From: Prosapia bicincta
Lineage: Eukaryota > Arthropoda > Insecta > Hemiptera > Cercopidae
Direction: 5' to 3'
Assembly (NCBI GenBank): GCA_036971475.1
Contig: JBAIZL010000376.1
Location: forward strand, 529,501 to 593,500
DNA length: 64,000 nt
Positions 46,546 to 60,772 of the stretch are shown in pieces; within the stretch, counting starts at the first letter, position 1; each line of letters starts with the position of its first letter. The notes under the pieces are model-generated. The model searched no databases and was not told where the DNA came from. It saw nothing but the letters and a program-made list of their open reading frames with translations. A program made the position numbers and the translations under genes.

Positions 46546-48575
46546 AAACACCAACACGTCACAGCACACCGGCATGACGCATTACCCTTACATAGTACAG
46601 TATATCATCATTTCCCCTGGCACAGTACACCAACACGTTACAGCTCATTGGCATGATACATTACCCTTACATAGTACAAAATATCATCATTTCCCCTGGC
46701 ACAGTACACCAACACGTTACAGCTCATTGGCATGATACATTACCCTTACATAGTACAGTATATCATCATTTCCCCTGGCACAGTACACCAACACGTTACA
46801 GCTCATTGGCATGATACATTACCCTTACATAGTACAATATATCATCATTTCCCCTGTCACAGTACACCAACACGTTACAGCTCATTGGCATGATACATTA
46901 CCCTTACATAGTACAGTATATCATCATTTCCCCTGTCACAGTACACCAACACGTTACAGCTCATTGGCATGATACATTACCCTTACATAGTACAGTATAT
47001 CATCATTTCCCCTGGCACAGTACACCAACACGTTACAGCTCATTGGCATGATACATTACCCTTACATAGTACAGTATATCATCATTTCCCCTGTCACAGT
47101 ACACCAACACGTTACAGCTCATTGGCATGATACATTACCCTTACATAGTACAGTATATCATCATTTCCCCTGGCACAGTACACCAACACGTTACAGCTCA
47201 TTGGCATGATACATTACCCTTACATAGTACAGTATATCATCATTTCCCCTGGCACAGTACACCAACACGTTACAGGTCATTGGCATAATACATTACCCTT
47301 ACATAGTACAGTATATCATCATTTCCCCTGGCACAGTACACCAACACGTTACAGCTCATTGGTATAATACATTACCCTTACATAGTACAGTATATCATCA
47401 TTTCCCCTGTCACAGTACACCAACACGTTACAGGTCATTGGCATGATACATTACCCTTACATAGTACAGTATATCATCATTTCCCCTGTCACAGTACACC
47501 AACACGTTACAGGTCATTGGCATGATACATTACCCTTACATACTACAGTATATCATCATTTCCCCTGTCACAGTACACCAACACGTTACAGCTCATTGGC
47601 ATGATACATTACCCTTACATAGTACAGTATATCATCATTTCCCCTGTCACAGTACACCAACACGTTACAGCTCATTTTCATGATACATTACCCTTACATA
47701 GTACAGTATATCATCATTTCCCCTGTCACAGTACACCAACACGTTACAGGTCATTGGCATGATACATTACCCTTACATAGTACAGTATATCATCATTTCC
47801 CCTGTCACAGTACACCAACACGTTACAGGTCATTGGCATGATACATTACCCTTACATACTACAGTATATCATCATTTCCCCTGTCACAGTACACCAACAC
47901 GTTACAGGTCATTGGCATAATACATTACCCTTACATAGTACAGTATATCATCATTTCCCCTGGCACAGTACACCAACACGTTACAGCTCATTGGCATGAT
48001 ACATTACCCTTACATAGTACAGTATATCATCATTTCCCCTGTCACAGTACACCAACACGTTACAGCTCATTGGCATAATACATTACCCTTACATAGTACA
48101 GTATATCATCATTTCCCCTGTCACAGTACACCAACACGTTACAGGTCATTGGCATAATACATTACCCTTACATAGTACAGTATATCATCATTTCCCCTGT
48201 CACAGTACACCAACACGTTACAGCTCATTGGCATAATACATTACCCTTACATAGTACAGTATATCATCATTTACCCTGTCACAGTACACCAACACGTTAC
48301 AGGTCATTGGCATAATACATTACCCTTACATAGTACAGTATATCATCATTTCCCCTGTCACAGTACACCAACACGTTACAGCTCATTGGCATGATACATT
48401 ACCCTTACATAGTACAGTATATCATCATTTCCCCTGTCACAGTACACCAACACGTTACAGCTCATTGGCATGATACATTACCCTTACATAGTACAGTATA
48501 TCATCATTTCCCCTGGCACAGTACACCAACACGTTACAGCTCATTGGCATAATACATTACCCTTACATAGTACTT
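46546..48575. repeat. 79-bp satellite array
   Basis: About 25 very similar copies of a 79-bp unit containing CACCAACACGTTACAGCTCA, TTGGCATGATACATTACCC and CAGTATATCATCATTTCCCC. They differ at only a few positions (GG/GT before CACAG, AGCTC/AGGTC, GATGATAC/GATAATAC). It is related to the adjoining 80-bp unit but far more homogeneous. Confidence 0.97.
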
Positions 48576-48594
48576 TAAAACAACGACAATGTCG

Positions 48595-48885
48595 TCTATA
48601 CTGCATTGTATTGTCTAGCCTATATGTCAAGAATAGAACGTCGCCTATTCAGCATGGCATTGACAGACCTTTATATGTCAAGAATAGAACGTCGCCTATT
48701 CAGCATGGCATTGACAGACCTTTATATGTCAAGACTAGAAGGTCGCCTATTCTGCACTGTATTGTTAGGCCTTTATATATCAAGAATAGAACGTCGCCTT
48801 GTCTGCATTGTATTGACAGGTCTTTATATGATAAGCATAGAACGTCGCCTATTCTTTAATGTATTGTGAGGGCTTTATATGACAA
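48595..48885 (+). repeat. 51-bp tandem repeat
   Basis: Five copies containing TATATGTCAAGAATAGAACG followed by TCGCCTATTC. Because 51 is a multiple of three, two frames stay open across the array; the peptides are repeat artefacts. Confidence 0.93.
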
Positions 48886-49407
48886 ATGCATCGTTGTTCT
48901 GTTCTCTGGTCTAAAATGATTACATTGTTAGATTACACACAGAAATATTTCTAAATTCGTCTGCATAAATCTGTATCTAACTCCAGTACGGTTGTTCGAA
49001 GAGTTTTCCTTTGTCTTTGTAAAAGATTAAAACAAAAGAAAAACTTTGCTGCGAGTAAATCCAGCGGAAGCCGTATTAGATTACATTAATGGCATAAAAC
49101 CTAGCAACAGAATTACAAAACGAGGTTAAGTCTTACCTCTTCAGGGATAAAAAATAATTAACATTTTATTTCAATGGATATATTTGTGGAAAGATATACG
49201 TGACAATTACAATATAAGAAAAGAAAACAAAAAGAAATAATACAACCTAAATAGATAGTTTTAAAAACTAATTATATAATTAAAACATTTTATATGTTTC
49301 CGCAACAACATTGTGAATACACTCTGGGAGTAAAATAATGTTGTTTTCATAGGTCATTAATCTTAAGAAAAATTTTCTTTACTTTCAATAATGATTTATT
49401 ATTTTTC

Positions 49408-49414
<7 letters not shown>
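48886..49414. other. Non-coding DNA
   Basis: Nothing recognised. Confidence 0.55.

Positions 49415-49443
<29 letters not shown>
49415..49443. repeat. (GA)n microsatellite
   Basis: About 14 GA units. Confidence 0.95.
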
Positions 49444-49446
<3 letters not shown>

Positions 49447-49584
49447 CTAAGCCTAATAAAAGTTGTATATTGGCTTGTAGAATAGAAGACGAAAGTGTTG
49501 GGCTTGAAGGTTTCGAGGACCCACTTACGCAAAGGAGGTTGGATAATAAGTGGTATAAGACTGATCAGAAGTATGCAAATAGTA

Positions 49585-50090
49585 CATAAACATGCCACAG
49601 CACACCAACATGCCACATTACACTTGCATAGTACAGTATATCGACATGCCACCATATTTCGAAACACGAAAACGTCACGGGAGACCAATATGCCCTAGTA
49701 AATCAGTATAGCATAGCACACCAGCACATCGCAACATACCAACATGCCACATTACACTTACATAGTACAGTATAGCAACATACCACCATGCCACAGTGCA
49801 CGACATCATAGTACATTAACACGTCACAAAACAAGAACACGCCACAGAACACGAACACGTCAAAGTACACCAAAACGTTAGAGTACACGATCAAGCCACA
49901 GAGCTAGAACACTTCTTAGTAAACCAACACACTACATATCACGAACACGTCACATAACACATCTCAGTACACTACAACAGTATACACGCCATAGAACACG
50001 AACAGAACACATTAACACACCACAGTGCCCCATTTTGACACATAATACGAACACGACACATAACACCATCATAACAAACTAACATTTGTA
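49585..50090. repeat. Degenerate ~20-bp array related to the 80-bp satellite
   Basis: Units such as CACACCAACATGCCACATTA and ACACGAACACGTCAAAGTA, with TTACATAGTACAGTATAGCA (49755) shared with the main array. It is the decayed edge of the same satellite family. Confidence 0.8.
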
Positions 50091-50216
50091 TTCTTAATAA
50101 ACACCAAAACCACTAGAAGCCATGATCCGTTATCCTATTTAAATGACAGTAGTTTACGCCTGGTACTACAAACACCACTCGACTCACCAGACCTGTATTA
50201 CTTACATATACATAAA

Positions 50217-50218
50217 AT

Positions 50219-50272
<54 letters not shown>

Positions 50273-50282
50273 GTGTGTGTGT
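50217..50282. repeat. (GT)n/(GC)n microsatellite
   Basis: GT run with an internal GCGCGC segment, which is Z-DNA-prone. Confidence 0.95.
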
Positions 50283-50888
50283 AAGTTATTGTTTATATAT
50301 AAATCCAGCGTTTCGGTCTCAAATCTCTGTAAAATAACCTATTAGAGACAAGCAAAAGGCCAACTGAAAATAGCTAAATTGATTAAATTTACAAAACTTA
50401 TACAATCTTTAAAAAATACATGGAACTTGTAAACTTCAATTTTGTAAAAACTTTAAATGATTGTGTCTCGGAAACACTGTTGAATGAATCATCGTTCCAG
50501 TGGATCTCTGATTACGTTTTAGAAACATGTTTACTCAAACCGGACAAAATATATGGACTGTTTACTCGGGCAAGAGGCGCATTTGCATTCGCAGACTGTT
50601 GAATGCATTACCCCACTCCAATAACAAGAACCATAAAGTGAAAACGCAATAGCAGACGATCCGAGTTAATGTTATTCGCCAACATATCGAGATGACGAGT
50701 TGTCATCAGGCGATGACGTAGTTGTTAAATTTCACTACAAACACAGAAGATCGTACTTTGCTACACGTAATAAGCTTTGATACGGTGGCTCGAAGCGTCG
50801 ATGGTGATCAGTTATAGTTTTCAGTGCTTTATGTGCTTTTGGGTTCTGGTTGATGCGCAGTAACCATGTATCCAACAACTCGTTCTCA
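50283..50888. other. Non-coding DNA
   Basis: The hairpin-forming words GATGACGAGTTGTCATC (50691-50707) with GGCGATGAC resemble a decayed copy of the hammerhead-like motif. No gene seen. Confidence 0.45.
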
Positions 50889-51375
50889 CAGTACCTCCAA
50901 CTACAAGGGCCTCATGTTAAATATTCTAAATTCTGAAGAACACTTTTGATACCCCAACACAGTACCTCCTACTATAAGGGCCTCATGTTAAATATTCTAA
51001 AACCTGAAGAGCACTTTTGTTACCCCAACACAGTACCTCCAACTACAAGGGCCTCATGTTAAATATTCTAAAACCTGAAGAGCACTTTTGTTACCCCAAC
51101 GCAGTACCTCCAACTTCAAGAGCCTCATGTTAAATATTCTAAAATCTGAAGAGCACTTTTGTTACTGAAACAAAGTATCTCCAACTACAAGAGCCTCATG
51201 TTAAATATTCTAAAACCTGAAGAGGGCTTTTGTTACCCCAACACCAGTCCCTCCAGCTACAAGAGCCTAAAGTTAAATATTCTAAAACCTGAAGCACACT
51301 TTTGTTACTCAAACACAGTACCTCCAACTACAAGGAACTCATGATATATATTCTAAAACCTAATGAGGACTTTAA
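50889..51375 (-). repeat. 71-bp satellite derived from a LINE RNase H
   Basis: Seven copies with a 71-bp period (CAGTACCTCC at 50889 and 50960). Each unit aligns with the minus-strand RNase H of the I-group LINE at about 39915-39990. CCTGAAGAGCACTTTTG equals CCTGGAGAGCACTTTTG apart from one base. TCTCCAACTAAAGGG appears as CCTCCAACTACAAGGG, and CACAACACA as CCCAACACA. On the minus strand a unit reads KSALQVLEYLT, where the LINE reads KSALQAIQEMYT. KSALQ follows the third catalytic Asp of RNase H. A stop codon interrupts every unit, so no protein is implied. Confidence 0.88.
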
Positions 51376-51454
51376 AATTTTAAACACTCAATATTCAATT
51401 TTACGAATGGGAAATAGTTAGAAGAAAGAGGCTGTATAAGATTATAAGGTAAAG

Positions 51455-54400
51455 GCAATCCGTAGGTGAGTTCAGAACACAAGATGTCTCCAGCTAAAGG
51501 GCTAAACTTCCTGCTCAGCCTGCAAGAAACTACTAACCAAGGGCAACCCGTAGGAGTGAGTCCATAGCAAAAGATGTCTCCAGATAAAGGGCTAAACTTC
51601 CTGATCAGCCTGCAAGACACTACTAGCAAAGGGCAACCCGTAGGAGTGAGTCTATAGCACAAGATGTCTCCAGCTAAAGGGCTAAACGTCCTGCAAAGCC
51701 TGAAAGACACTACTAGCAAAGGGCAATCCGTAGGAGTAAGTCCTTATCACAAGATGTCTCCAGCTAAAGGGCTAAACGTCCTGCTCAGCCTGCAAGACAC
51801 TACTAGCTAAGAGGAATCCGTTGGTGTGTGTCCAGAACACAGAATATCTCCAGCTGAATGGTTAAACGTCCTGCTCAGCCTGCAAGACACTACTAGCTAA
51901 GGGCAATCCGTTGGTGTGTGTCCACAGCACAAGATGTATCCAGCTAAATTGTTAAACGTCCAGCTCAGTCTGCAAGACACTACTAGTTAAGGGCAACCCG
52001 TAGGAGTGAGTCCATAGCACAAGATGTCTCCAGCTAAAGGGCTAAACGTCCTGCACAGCCTGCAAGACACTACTAGCCAAGGGCAAACCGTAGGATTCAG
52101 TCTATAGCACAAGATGTCTCCAGCTAAAGGGCTAAACGTCCTGCTCAGCCTGCAAGACAATACTAGCAAAAGGCAACCCGTATCAGTGAGTCCATATCAC
52201 AAGATGTCTCCAGCTAAAGGGCTAAACGTCCTGCTCAGCCCGCAAGACACTACTAGCAAAGGGCAACCCGTAGGAGTGAGTCTATAGCACAAGATGTCTC
52301 CAGCTAAAGGGCTAAACGTCCCGCTCAGCCTGCAAGAAACTACTAGCCAAGGGCAACCCCTATGAGTGAGTCCATAGCACAAGATGTCTCCAGCTAAAGG
52401 GCTAAACGTCCTGCTCAGCCTGCAAGACACTACTAGCAAAGGGCAACCCGTAGGAATGAATCCATATCACAAGATGTCTCCAGCTAAAGGGATAAACGTC
52501 CTGCTCAGCCTCCAACACACTACTAGTTATTGGCAATCCGCAACTGTGAGTTCAGAGAACAAGATGTCTCCAGCTGAAGGGATAAACGTCCTGCTCAGCC
52601 TGCAAGACACTACTAGCTAAGGGCAACCCGAAGGTGTTTGTTCAGAGCACAAGATGTCTCCAGCTAAAGGGCTAAACGTCCTGCTCAGCCTGCAAGACAC
52701 TACTAGCCAAGGACAACCCTTAGGAGTGAGTCCATAGCACAAGATGTCTCCAGCTAAAGGGATAAACGTCCTGCTCAGCCTCCAACACACTACTACTTAT
52801 TGGCAATCCGCAACTGTGAGTTCAGAGAACAAGATGTCTCCAGCTGAAGGGATAAACGTCCTGCTCAGCCTGCAAGACACTACTAGCTAAGGGCAACCCG
52901 AAGGTGTTTGTTCAGAGCACAAGATGTCTCCAGCTAAAGGGCTAAACGTCCTGCTCAGCCTGCAAGACACTACTAGCCAAGGACAACCCTTAAGAGTGAG
53001 TCCATAGCACAAGATGTCTCCAGCTAAAGGGCTAAACGTCCTGCTCAGCCTGCAAGACACTACTAGCCAAGGGCACCCGTAGAAGTGAGTCCATATCACA
53101 AGATGTCTCCAGCTAAAGGGCTAAACGTCCTGCTCAGCCTCCAACACACTACTAGTTATTGGCAATCCGTAGCTATGTGTTCAGAGCACAAGATGTCTCC
53201 AGCTGAAGGGATAAACGTTCCGCTCAGCCTGCAAGACATTATAAGCAAAGAGCAACCCGTAGGAGTGAGACTATAGCACAAGATGTCTCCAGCTATAGGG
53301 CTAAACGTCCCGATCAGCATGCAAGACACTACTAGCCAAAGGCAACCCGTAAGAGTGAGTCCATAGCACAAGATGTCTCCAGCTAAAGGGCTAAACATCC
53401 TGTTAAACCTGCAAGACATTACTAGCTAAGGGCAACCCGAAGGTGTGTGTTCAGAGCACAAGATGTCTAAAACTAAAGGGATAACGCTCCGCACAGTCTG
53501 CAAGACACAACTAGCTAAGGGCAATTCGTAGGTGTCCATCCGTAGCACAATATGTCTCCAGCTAAATTCTTGAAGGTTTTGCGCAGCCTGCAAGACACTA
53601 CTAGCTAAGGGCAATACGAAGGTGTGTGTTCAGAGCACAAGATGTCTAAAACTAAAGGGATAACGCTCCGCACAGTCTGCAAGACACAACTAGCTAAGGG
53701 CAATTCGTAGGTGTCTATCCGTAGCACAATATGTCTCCAGCTAAAGGGCTAAACGTCCTGCTCAGCCTGCAAGACACTACTAGCTAAGGGCAATCCGTAG
53801 GTGTGTGTCCAGAGCACAAGATGTCTCCAGATATAAGGCTATACGTCCTGCTCAGCCAGCAAGACACTACTAGCTAAGGGCAATCAGTAGGTATGTCCAG
53901 AACACAAGATGTCTCCAGCTAAAGGGCTAAACGTCCTGCTCAGCCAGCAAAACACTACTAGCTAAGGGCAACCCGGAGGTGTGTGTCCAAAGCACAAGAT
54001 GTCTCCAGCTAAAGGGTTAAACGTCCTGCTCAGCCTCCAACACAGTACTAGTTATTGGCAATCCGTAGCTGTGTGTTCAGAGCACAAGATGTCTCCAGCT
54101 GAAGGGATAAACGTTCCGCTCAGCCTGCAAGACACTACTAGCAAAGGGCATCCCGTAGGAGTGAGTCTGTAGCACAAGATGTCTCCAGGAAAAAACTTGA
54201 AGGTTTTGCGCAGCCTGCAAGACACAACTAGCTAAGGGCAATTCGTAGGTGTCTATCCGTAGCACAATATGTCTCCAGCTAAAGGGCTAAACGTCCTGCT
54301 CAGCCTGCAAGACACTACTAGCTAAGGGCAATCCGTAGGTGTGTGTCCAGAGCACAAGATGTCTCCAGATATAAGGCTATACGTCCTGCTCAGCCAGCAA

Positions 54401-55745
54401 GACACTACTAGCTAAGGGAAATCAGTAGGTGTGTCCAGAACACAAGATGTCTCCAGCTAAAGGGCTAAACGTCCTGCTCAGCCAGCAAAACACTACTAGC
54501 TAAGGGCAACCCGGAGGTGTGTGTCCAAAGCACAAGATGTCTCCAGCTAAAGGGTTAAACGTCCTGCTCAGCCTCCAACACAGTACTAGTTATTGGCAAT
54601 CCGTAGCTGTGTGTTCAGAGCACAAGATGTCTCCAGCTGAAGGGATAAACGTTCCGCTCAGCCTGCAAGACACTACTAGCAAAGGGCATCCCGTAGGAGT
54701 GAGTCTGTAGCACAAGATGTCTCCAGGTAAAGGGCTAAACGTCCCGCTCAGCCTGCAAGACACTACTAGCAAAGGGCAAATCCGTAGGAGTGAGTCTATA
54801 GCACAAGATGTCTCCAGCTAAAGGGCTAAACGTCCCGCTCAGCCTGCAAGACACTACTAGCCAAGGGAAACCCGTGGGAGTGAGTCCATAGCACAAGATG
54901 TCTCCAGCTAAAGGGCTAAACGTCCTGCTCAGCCTGCAAGGCACTACTAGCTAAGGGCAATCCGTAGGTGTGTGTCCATATCACAAGATGTCTCCAGCTA
55001 AAGGGCTAAACTTCCTGCTCAGCCTGCAAGACACTACTAGCTAAGGGCAACCCGAAGGTGTATGTCCAGAACACAAGATGTATCCAGCTAAAGGGCTAAA
55101 CGTCCTGCTCAGCCTGCAAGACACTACTAGCCAAGGACAACCCTTAGGAGTGAGTCCATAGCACAAGATGTCTCCAGCTAAAGGGCTAAACGTCCTGCTC
55201 AGCCTGCAAGACACTACTAGCAAAGGGCAACCCGTAGGAGTGGTTCTATAGCACAAGATGTCTCCAGGTAAAGCTTAAAACTTTCTGAAGACACTACTAG
55301 CTAAGGGCAACCCGAAAGTGTGTATCCAGAACACAAGATGTCTCCAGCTAAAGGGCTAAACGTCCTGCTCAGCCTGCAAAACACGTCTAGCTAAGGGCAA
55401 CCCGTAGTTGTGTGTCCACAGCACAAGATTTTGCCAGATAAAGGGCTATACGTCCTGCTCAGCCTGCATACCACTAGTAGTTAAGGGCAAGCCGAAAGTG
55501 TGTGTCCAGAGCACAAGATATTTCCAGTTAAAGGGCTAAACGTCCTGCTCAGCCTGCAAAACACTTCTAGCTAAGGGCAACCCGTAGGTGTGTGTCCAGA
55601 GCACAAGCTGTCTCCAGCTAAAGGGCTAAACGTCCTGCTCAGCCTGCAAAACACTTCTAGCTAAGGGCAACCGGTGGTGTGTGTCCAGAGCACAAGCTGT
55701 CTCCAGCTAAAGGGTTAAACATCCTACTCAGCCTGCAAGACACAT
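51455..55745 (-). repeat. 90-bp satellite derived from a LINE RNase H
   Basis: About 47 copies of a 90-bp unit. AGAGCACAAGATGTCTCCA and CTAAAGGG are shared with the LINE at 39915-39938, and GGGCAATCCGTAGGTG corresponds to GGGTAATCCGTAAGTG at 40081. On the minus strand the units read SPLAGDILCS (LINE: NPLVGDILCS) and TYELPLASCV (LINE: TYGLPSACSV). The unit is thus two RNase H slices joined, with the ~30 codons between them, including the catalytic Glu region, lost. Since 90 is a multiple of three, frames stay open over several units. Internal higher-order duplications exist (538 bp: 53981 and 54519; 270 bp: 52471 and 52741). Confidence 0.9.
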
Positions 55746-56786
55746 TTATAACACTTTTACAACTTCACGTTTTATAACCGTTATAAGAACCGTTACAGCT
55801 TCACTAATCATTATAAAACCCTATAAAATTGGGTCTTGAAACAATGAAGCTCACATTATGGAAATCAGTGAATTCAAGCTGTGCAGTTTTTCCGAGGAAA
55901 TGTTCCCAGTTTCCCGGCCATTTAATACAACGTAACCAATTACTTGTAATGTAAAACCGATAGCAGAGTTCCGAATTTAAATAATCCTACGTGTAGGCAA
56001 GGTTTAGGTTGGTAAAAAGTTTTGGAATTGAAAAACCTACGAGTTAACGGTAATTAGTGCAGAAATTAAAGGCAATGTCTCGATAAAAGTGTACACAATA
56101 TTTATGCTCGAGCAACATTTTATTGCTAATACTGCTGTATTTGTACTTCCTGAGGTATGTACTTCGTTAATTAAAAGTCACAATGGATTGTTTCATGCCA
56201 TATATAAACTTTAAAAATTAATTTGCGCATAAAACGCATGGAAACTTTTAAAACTTTTATTAACAAACAAAGACAAATAGTCCAACACCATACAAAGAAA
56301 TTTGGTCTCTATTTTGCCACTTTATATTGGTATTCTGACTTATGTATATACGTAGTTATATTTATTATAATTTTAATATAAAAAAGAAAATAAAAGTTGT
56401 CTTCGTAGAATTAAGTGGGAATTGACTAGAAACTGACCAAAGTATCAAGTGTCTACATAATAAGCAGTCTACTGCTAATAAGGTTGTAAATTATTGACGA
56501 TTAGGCCGTGAAAGAGGACCATTCATTCACCCTGGAATCCCCACACAGCATAGTTTATAAAAGTAAGTAAAATTGAACGATTTGACTTCACAACAGAGTA
56601 GCATCATTCTGGGCATGGAACTTTACGGTGCCCATGAGGTAGCGTATCCGAAGCATCGTTAGGTTTTTCTTGCACCGGGGATTCTGTACATTTTTGTTTC
56701 AAGCAGAGAAATAGCATCATGATGCTTTCTGCAATGTATACCGGTTCAGTAACCATTATTTTCCTCATCTGGTTGCTCATTTAACA
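55746..56786. other. Non-coding DNA with a fragment of the ~400-bp repeat
   Basis: At about 56350-56425 TAAAAGTTGTCTTCGTAGAA and AGTGGGAATTGACTAGAAAC resemble the right end of the ~400-bp family. Otherwise nothing is recognised. Confidence 0.45.
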
Positions 56787-57062
56787 CTAATTGTATAAAG
56801 AAATCGGAATTAAAATACCCTGCCATGCTGAGATTTTAAGCCAGTCCTTATTTTCCAAACAGTCACACAAGTAGCAGTAAACACAAACATTGTCAGTGCA
56901 GTTCCAGTTCCAGAACAATTCATTAGGCTCTCTGACTATTGTAGTCTTTGCCTGGTTTTCATATTTTACTTTGCCTGGCTTGTACTCTAAGCACATTTTA
57001 CAATAAACCTCTCCACACTGACGTGCGGTTTTACGATCTAGAGTAAAAATCCCCTTTCGCAC
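56787..57062 (-). pseudogene. Possible Maverick-type DNA polymerase B fragment
   Basis: A 91-codon Cys-rich frame. CGEVYCKMCLEYKPG followed about 20 residues later by LFWNWNCTDN resembles the segment of Maverick/Polinton-type family B polymerases in which a C-x4-C-x2-C finger precedes the exonuclease I motif (F-F-D-F-E-C-T). If so, both exonuclease acidic residues are replaced by Asn, and the protein is cut off on both sides. An unrelated small zinc-binding frame is the alternative. No other Maverick genes are seen in the window. Confidence 0.35.
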
Positions 57063-57199
57063 ACAGGAAATTTTCTAATATACTTGCAAACGCATTCGGA
57101 ATGTGTGTTGTAACTTTGCTGGTTCATCCATTATTGACGGTTACGGTCAGCGCATTGAATACCGCCGTTGTCATCCAACAGTGTGTAAAAAATACCGTA

Positions 57200-59363
<2,164 letters not shown>

Positions 59364-60008
59364 TATAAGGTGAAAGAAAATAAAGAGAGGGCGGAAAAAA
59401 GAAATAAGGCTTTTAAAAAGTGTGAGAATTATAATAATACGAAAATAAGAATAAAGAAGATAGAAAAGATAGAATAGGTGGAAAAATAATATGGTTGATT
59501 AAAAATAGAGAAGAAGGAAAAGAAAGAATATGTGAAAAAAAATAAGGAGAAAATCAAAATGAAGAAGATAGAAGAAAAATGATGCGTGAAAGAATAAGAA
59601 GGAATAAAAATAATGAAGAAGGAAAGAAATAATATATGAAAGAACACTAAAGAGGAAATACGAAAAAAAGAGAAGAAAAATGGCTGGACTACTAATAAGG
59701 TGGATATAAGAATAAAGAAGAGGCATAAGGAAAAATGAATGGAAGATTTTCTTCTTAAGGGAGGAATTATGCTAAAAAGAAGGAAAAATGTGTGGAAGAA
59801 TAATATTAAGAAAATAGGAATAAGAGATAGAAAAAAGAAAAGCAAGAATTATTGAAAGAACAATAAACAAGGAGGAAGTACGAATAAAGGGGAAGTTAAA
59901 GAAAAAATGGATAGAAGAATAATAAGGTGGAAATAAGAAAAAAGAAAAGATATAAGAAAACATGGGTGGAAATAAAATAAGGAAAAATAAGGATTAAGAA
60001 GGAAATGT
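59364..60008. repeat. Long purine-rich strand
   Basis: About 640 bp in which the plus strand is almost entirely A and G with occasional T, built from words such as GAAGAAGGAAAR and AGAATAAKRARGAA. The minus strand gives long hydrophobic Phe/Ser/Leu frames that are artefacts of composition. It may be a degenerate purine minisatellite. Confidence 0.75.
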
Positions 60009-60710
60009 TTACCCATTTCTGGCGTATCCTGAACGAACAAGTGAAAATATGCAGTAAAAGTTATTTCATGAATCAATAAACGCTTGTATACGCCTTCGCC
60101 TGCACTGGAGTTTCTTGGAATTTGTTCCAAGACGCCAGAATCTGATTAGCTTTGCAACCTCCTCGTCGTATATAATCACTAACATGACTTGTATTTTACT
60201 TGAAACTCAGCTACTTGTTCGTATGTTCTACATACGCTAAATAGCATTTTCCTTAATAATAAACGTTGTCTACAATATTTTAAAACAAAATACTTTAGAT
60301 GCGTTCTAATTTTTTTTTAAATTTAATAAATGGAATTCCTGGTTTTGTTACTTTATAGAAAATAAAACCAATATAATAGTGTTATATTGAAGAAAGCAGT
60401 ATAGAAAGAGATAAATATCGAAGGAAAATACCCCTAGATATATTCTGCTATCGCATAGATCTCTTTATATCCCGGGTAGAGAGAGGATTTACAAAGCTGC
60501 CCACGAGATTTATCACAGAGTCAGATGCGATTCTTTTCTTTTTCTTAATCCCGGCTAAAATTTACCTAACATTTTTTGTCTCTTCACGACAGGACGTAAA
60601 GATTTAACAAAAAATAAATGATGATATAGTTAGCAAAACTAATCACTAATGTGAAGAAGTAAGATCAAGTGGCCTAAAACAAAGGCATTAAAATCATTAT
60701 TGTTTATTCT

Positions 60711-60712
<2 letters not shown>
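60009..60712. other. Non-coding DNA
   Basis: Nothing recognised. Confidence 0.5.

Positions 60713-60768
<56 letters not shown>
60713..60768. repeat. (TA)n microsatellite
   Basis: TA run. Confidence 0.96.

Positions 60769-60772
<4 letters not shown>

Noticed and set aside
51372..55256. Open frames of 60-115 codons on both strands
   Set aside because: The 90-bp unit is a multiple of three and keeps frames open. The peptides are repeated RNase H slices without a complete fold.
45359..55745. Regularly repeated units resembling a CRISPR array
   Set aside because: The repeats are head-to-tail with no unique spacers, the units are 71-90 bp, and the context is eukaryotic. These are satellites.
59429..60130. 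Long hydrophobic frames (FFFL-rich) that look like membrane proteins
   Set aside because: They are the complement of a purine-rich strand, a composition artefact.
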